A program made the position numbers and the translations under genes. A stretch of 64,000 nt of DNA, from assembly GCA_947623455.1 (NCBI GenBank), contig OX392534.1, positions 33,981,426 to 34,045,425 of the forward strand, in the 5' to 3' direction. The notes below the pieces were generated by a model. It did no database searches, had not been told where the DNA came from, and saw only the letters and a program-made list of their open reading frames with translations. This stretch comes from Mimachlamys varia. Taxonomy: Eukaryota; Mollusca; Bivalvia; Pectinida; Pectinidae. The number at the start of each line of letters is the position of its first letter. The stretch's first letter is position 1. Shown piece after piece: positions 61,605-64,000 of the stretch.

Positions 61605-61786
61605 TGTTGGTGCTGAACACTGAAGCATTAGGCTGTAGTTCTGTACGGCCTTTAGATCTAGAGACAAAGATTAATATATATTTTATCTGCAATACTGTTG
61701 ATTTCTGGGACATATCTAATGTTGGAAGGTTTATATGTATCGAGATTGATGAAATCTCTTAATTTTAACGTTACTCATTGAATAAA
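61605..61786 (+). terminator. DCAF1: DCAF1 3' UTR with polyadenylation signal
   Basis: AATAAA at 61781-61786 (in cattgaataaatcat) lies 177 nt after the stop. A T/GT-rich stretch (attgtttttgtgtcc) follows near 61842, consistent with a downstream element. Cleavage near 61800-61830 is inferred. Confidence 0.6.
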
Positions 61787-61849
61787 TCATGTCTTTATGA
61801 AATTTACGTATTTTAAAGTGTACATGTAACCACATCCTTAATTGTTTTT

Positions 61850-62242
61850 GTGTCCAGTTTATTTAATGAATTCGTAATCAGTATGTTGTATTTCTTTTTA
61901 CTTGCTATTAAATGTGGTTCCTTGTCAGACACTTTATATTAATGAATGGACAGCCAGCAGTTGGCTATTAAAAGCAGCAGTATTCAGGTCAACGAAATGA
62001 ATATTTGTGAATATTAGATGAATATTGATTTTGATGTTGATTTTTTTTTTTTTTCAAATTTAATGCAGCCAAAGATACTTTCTGCACACTGTAGCAAGTT
62101 CTTCGTTGTTGGTCATTTTAAGATGGACCTGCAGTATTATAAAATCTCTCTTCCTAGAAGTCTTCAATGCAAAAATCACTTGATTATACCTCCCATTAAG
62201 GTGAGTGAGGGGTATACTGTGAAAGTTAATATTTTTGTGTGT
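61850..62242. other. Intergenic DNA downstream of DCAF1
   Basis: No gene recognised; contains a T-run at about 62039-62054. Confidence 0.35.
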
Positions 62243-62458
62243 GGAATTTTTTCACTTAGTCATTCTCTTAACTGTGTTCGAGGTGTGGAAATTTTCCCGC
62301 TGTCAGTCGTACTGTGTGGTTTATCATACTATTAGGCACTGTATAGAGTTTGAGTGATGTGAAATATGTTTGCATGTGGATATATTCGCGGAGATATACT
62401 GCCAGCGAAAAAAAGTGAAAACTTCCGCTTTTTCGCAAATAATTCCACTTTTAACGTA
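62243..62458 (+). repeat. Dispersed repeat, copy 3
   Basis: Most diverged copy: attcgcggagatatactgcc and gaaaacttccgctttttcgc, ending attccacttttaacgta. Confidence 0.65.
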
Positions 62459-62790
62459 TATTAATCACTTTGTCTGTACGTCTGTCTGTCTGTGCATCTC
62501 TGTTTCCCTGTGTACAACATATTTCGGAAGCCCCTGGTCAAGTTTAAAGGTCAAAAATCCCCCTTGACCACCTCGGAATAAAAAGCTTTGGTACATGATA
62601 TCTTATGAACCCTCAACAGATTTAGTGCTTCACACTTTATAGTTTTACATCTGATAAGGTTTTGGTGGTCATTGGGTCAAGGTTAAAGGGTCAAACATCA
62701 CACTTGACCACATTGTAAGGGTTGGGATGTATATATCTTTGAGTCTACACTCGTTTTGTCCTTATTTCCCCAATAAAATTATCTTTCTTT
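62459..62790 (+). repeat. Second copy of the 59905-type repeat
   Basis: aatcactttgtctgtacgtc, then caagtttaaaggtcaaaaat and ggtggtcattgggtcaaggt. It follows directly on dispersed repeat copy 3. Confidence 0.65.
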
Positions 62791-63937
62791 GTCTAAACAC
62801 ATAGACGGTCGAATGGCTATAGAAAAAATAGTTCTGCATATCATTTATAGGTATAATCTGTTATGCTTTTAATAATTTTCAATAATTTTGACCAAATAAA
62901 TAATTCGCTTACTGGAGTAGATGACACTAACCATCACAAAGTGTTCATTTCTATGTAAGTTATGAAAGAAATCTAGATTATATTTTATATATGACAATTA
63001 ATATCTGACCTGTATATACCAGACTAACATTATTACAGAAAGATCAGCAAGTTTCTGTCGATCTTTCTACCCAAGTCTCCCATGAACGGACAGAATTATT
63101 ATTTAATTGTTGTTATTGGTTTACAAGTCTTTCTGTTAAATTAATAGAATCGGTTTGTAAATTAATTTTAAATTTATCAGATTTTTTTATCGTTGTATAT
63201 TGTCTGAATAAATCCTGTGAAGAAAACATGGTTTTGTGAATGTCTTTGTCCCGACATATTGATTGATAACATTGTGGATTTTGTTAGTTTTTTTGTTTGA
63301 CATAGCAGGTGTTAACATTGTTTTGTCTCGACATATCAAGTAAAACATTGTATAGATCTTGTTCTGACAAATCTGATGATAACATTGTATGAATAGTTTT
63401 GTCCTGTAACATCAGGTGACATTGTATTTCCTGACATAATTATCTCAAGGCTGGTAAATCATTGTATGAATTTTGTATGCACCCCACCCCTGCCATAAGG
63501 GTGGGGGGGGAGGGCATACAGTATTACCCATGTCTGTCCCATCCTATCCCATGGTAATGTAACCAGCTTATTTAAATAACTACAGATCTGATTGTCATCA
63601 AACTTCGCATACGTAATAAGCATGAAGAACTAATTTTATATGGGGGAAGGGGGCACTTATGTCTGATGATAACCTTGTATTGTCCTGTCACATCTGATGA
63701 CGACATTGTGTGGATGGTTTTGTAATGACATATCGATTGACATCGTGTGGATGACGTATACGAGTATTTGCATTGATTCAAAATGTAAAAGTGGAATTAT
63801 GTTTTACCTATCCAATAGCTACTGACAACAAAACAACCTACAATATGTGTACAATACAAAAACTTTATTAACAAAAATATATCGCAGAAGATGTAAATAA
63901 TTGTAAATTTATCTACCATCACTGCAGTGTATTTATC
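62791..63937. other. Intergenic DNA
   Basis: No gene. Loose recurrence of 'tgacatat...gataacattgt' phrases at 63250-63760 suggests a decayed tandem array of about 60-80 bp; G-run near 63505. Confidence 0.4.
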
Positions 63938-64000
63938 AGGGCTATGGTGGCCGAGTGGTTAAAGTGTTCCGACATTCTACCACTAGCCCTCCACCTCTGG
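63938..64000 (+). mobile_element. SINE family 1, 5' part, cut by window end
   Basis: gggctatggtggccgagtgg (consensus A box TGGCCGAGTGG) followed by ctaccactagccctccacct, identical to the copy at 6560-6780 over that stretch. Class II tRNA-like (Leu/Ser type) head. Confidence 0.88.

Noticed and set aside
63938..64000. Possible tRNA gene
   Set aside because: The sequence has a tRNA-like A box but matches the SINE at 6560 beyond the tRNA part, and no cloverleaf with a good acceptor stem is seen.

Overview
This window is nuclear DNA from an animal, most likely a bivalve mollusc. The evidence is GT-AG spliced genes of animal type, high repeat content, tRNA-derived SINEs, and long non-autonomous elements of the 'pearl'/tandem-core type that are common in bivalves. 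The species cannot be fixed from the sequence. Two protein-coding genes are present, both on the + strand, and most of the remaining sequence is repeats.

Layout. 1-845 is a 37-bp minisatellite in an intron of the first gene. 1394-1594 and 2379-2585 are the last two coding exons of ABTB1 (ankyrin repeat/BTB-POZ protein). 2586-13.2 kb is 3' flank and intergenic DNA holding a SINE, a pogo-like MITE, a tandem-core element (about 9060-10834) with a TTAA-type MITE nested inside it, and several hairpins. DCAF1 (VprBP), the substrate receptor of the CUL4-DDB1 ubiquitin ligase, runs from 13664 to 61604. I resolved 36 coding exons joined by 35 GT-AG introns. Their lengths add to 4,776 nt, exactly 1,591 codons plus a stop, and every junction keeps phase. 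A polyadenylation signal lies at 61781. 61.8-64 kb is intergenic and ends in a truncated SINE.

The DCAF1 introns hold most of the unusual structure. Intron 1 contains an 8.4-kb foldback element (15205-23622) with arms of about 1.92 kb; its left arm is split by a 5'-truncated LINE with an open reverse transcriptase frame. Intron 3 holds two adjacent tandem-core elements (25931-27492 and 27622-30304) and a 2.35-kb TTAA-flanked inverted-terminal-repeat element (30936-33286). Intron 20 holds about 70 copies of a 20-bp unit that looks like a 3' splice site and runs almost to the real acceptor of exon 21. After exons 21, 22 and 32, the exon end together with its 5' splice site has been tandemly duplicated, giving rows of repeated donor sites.

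DCAF1 domain order is as in other animals: an N-terminal helical-repeat region with an unusually long Ser/Lys-rich disordered insert in exon 6, a LisH motif split by intron 20, a WD40 propeller carrying the two DDB1-docking WDxR motifs (WDVR at residues 1359-1362, WDMR at 1395-1398), and an acidic tail. I found no new gene system. The items most worth a second look are the splice-site minisatellites, the transcribed foldback, and the family of tandem-core elements that share a hairpin-CTTG end.
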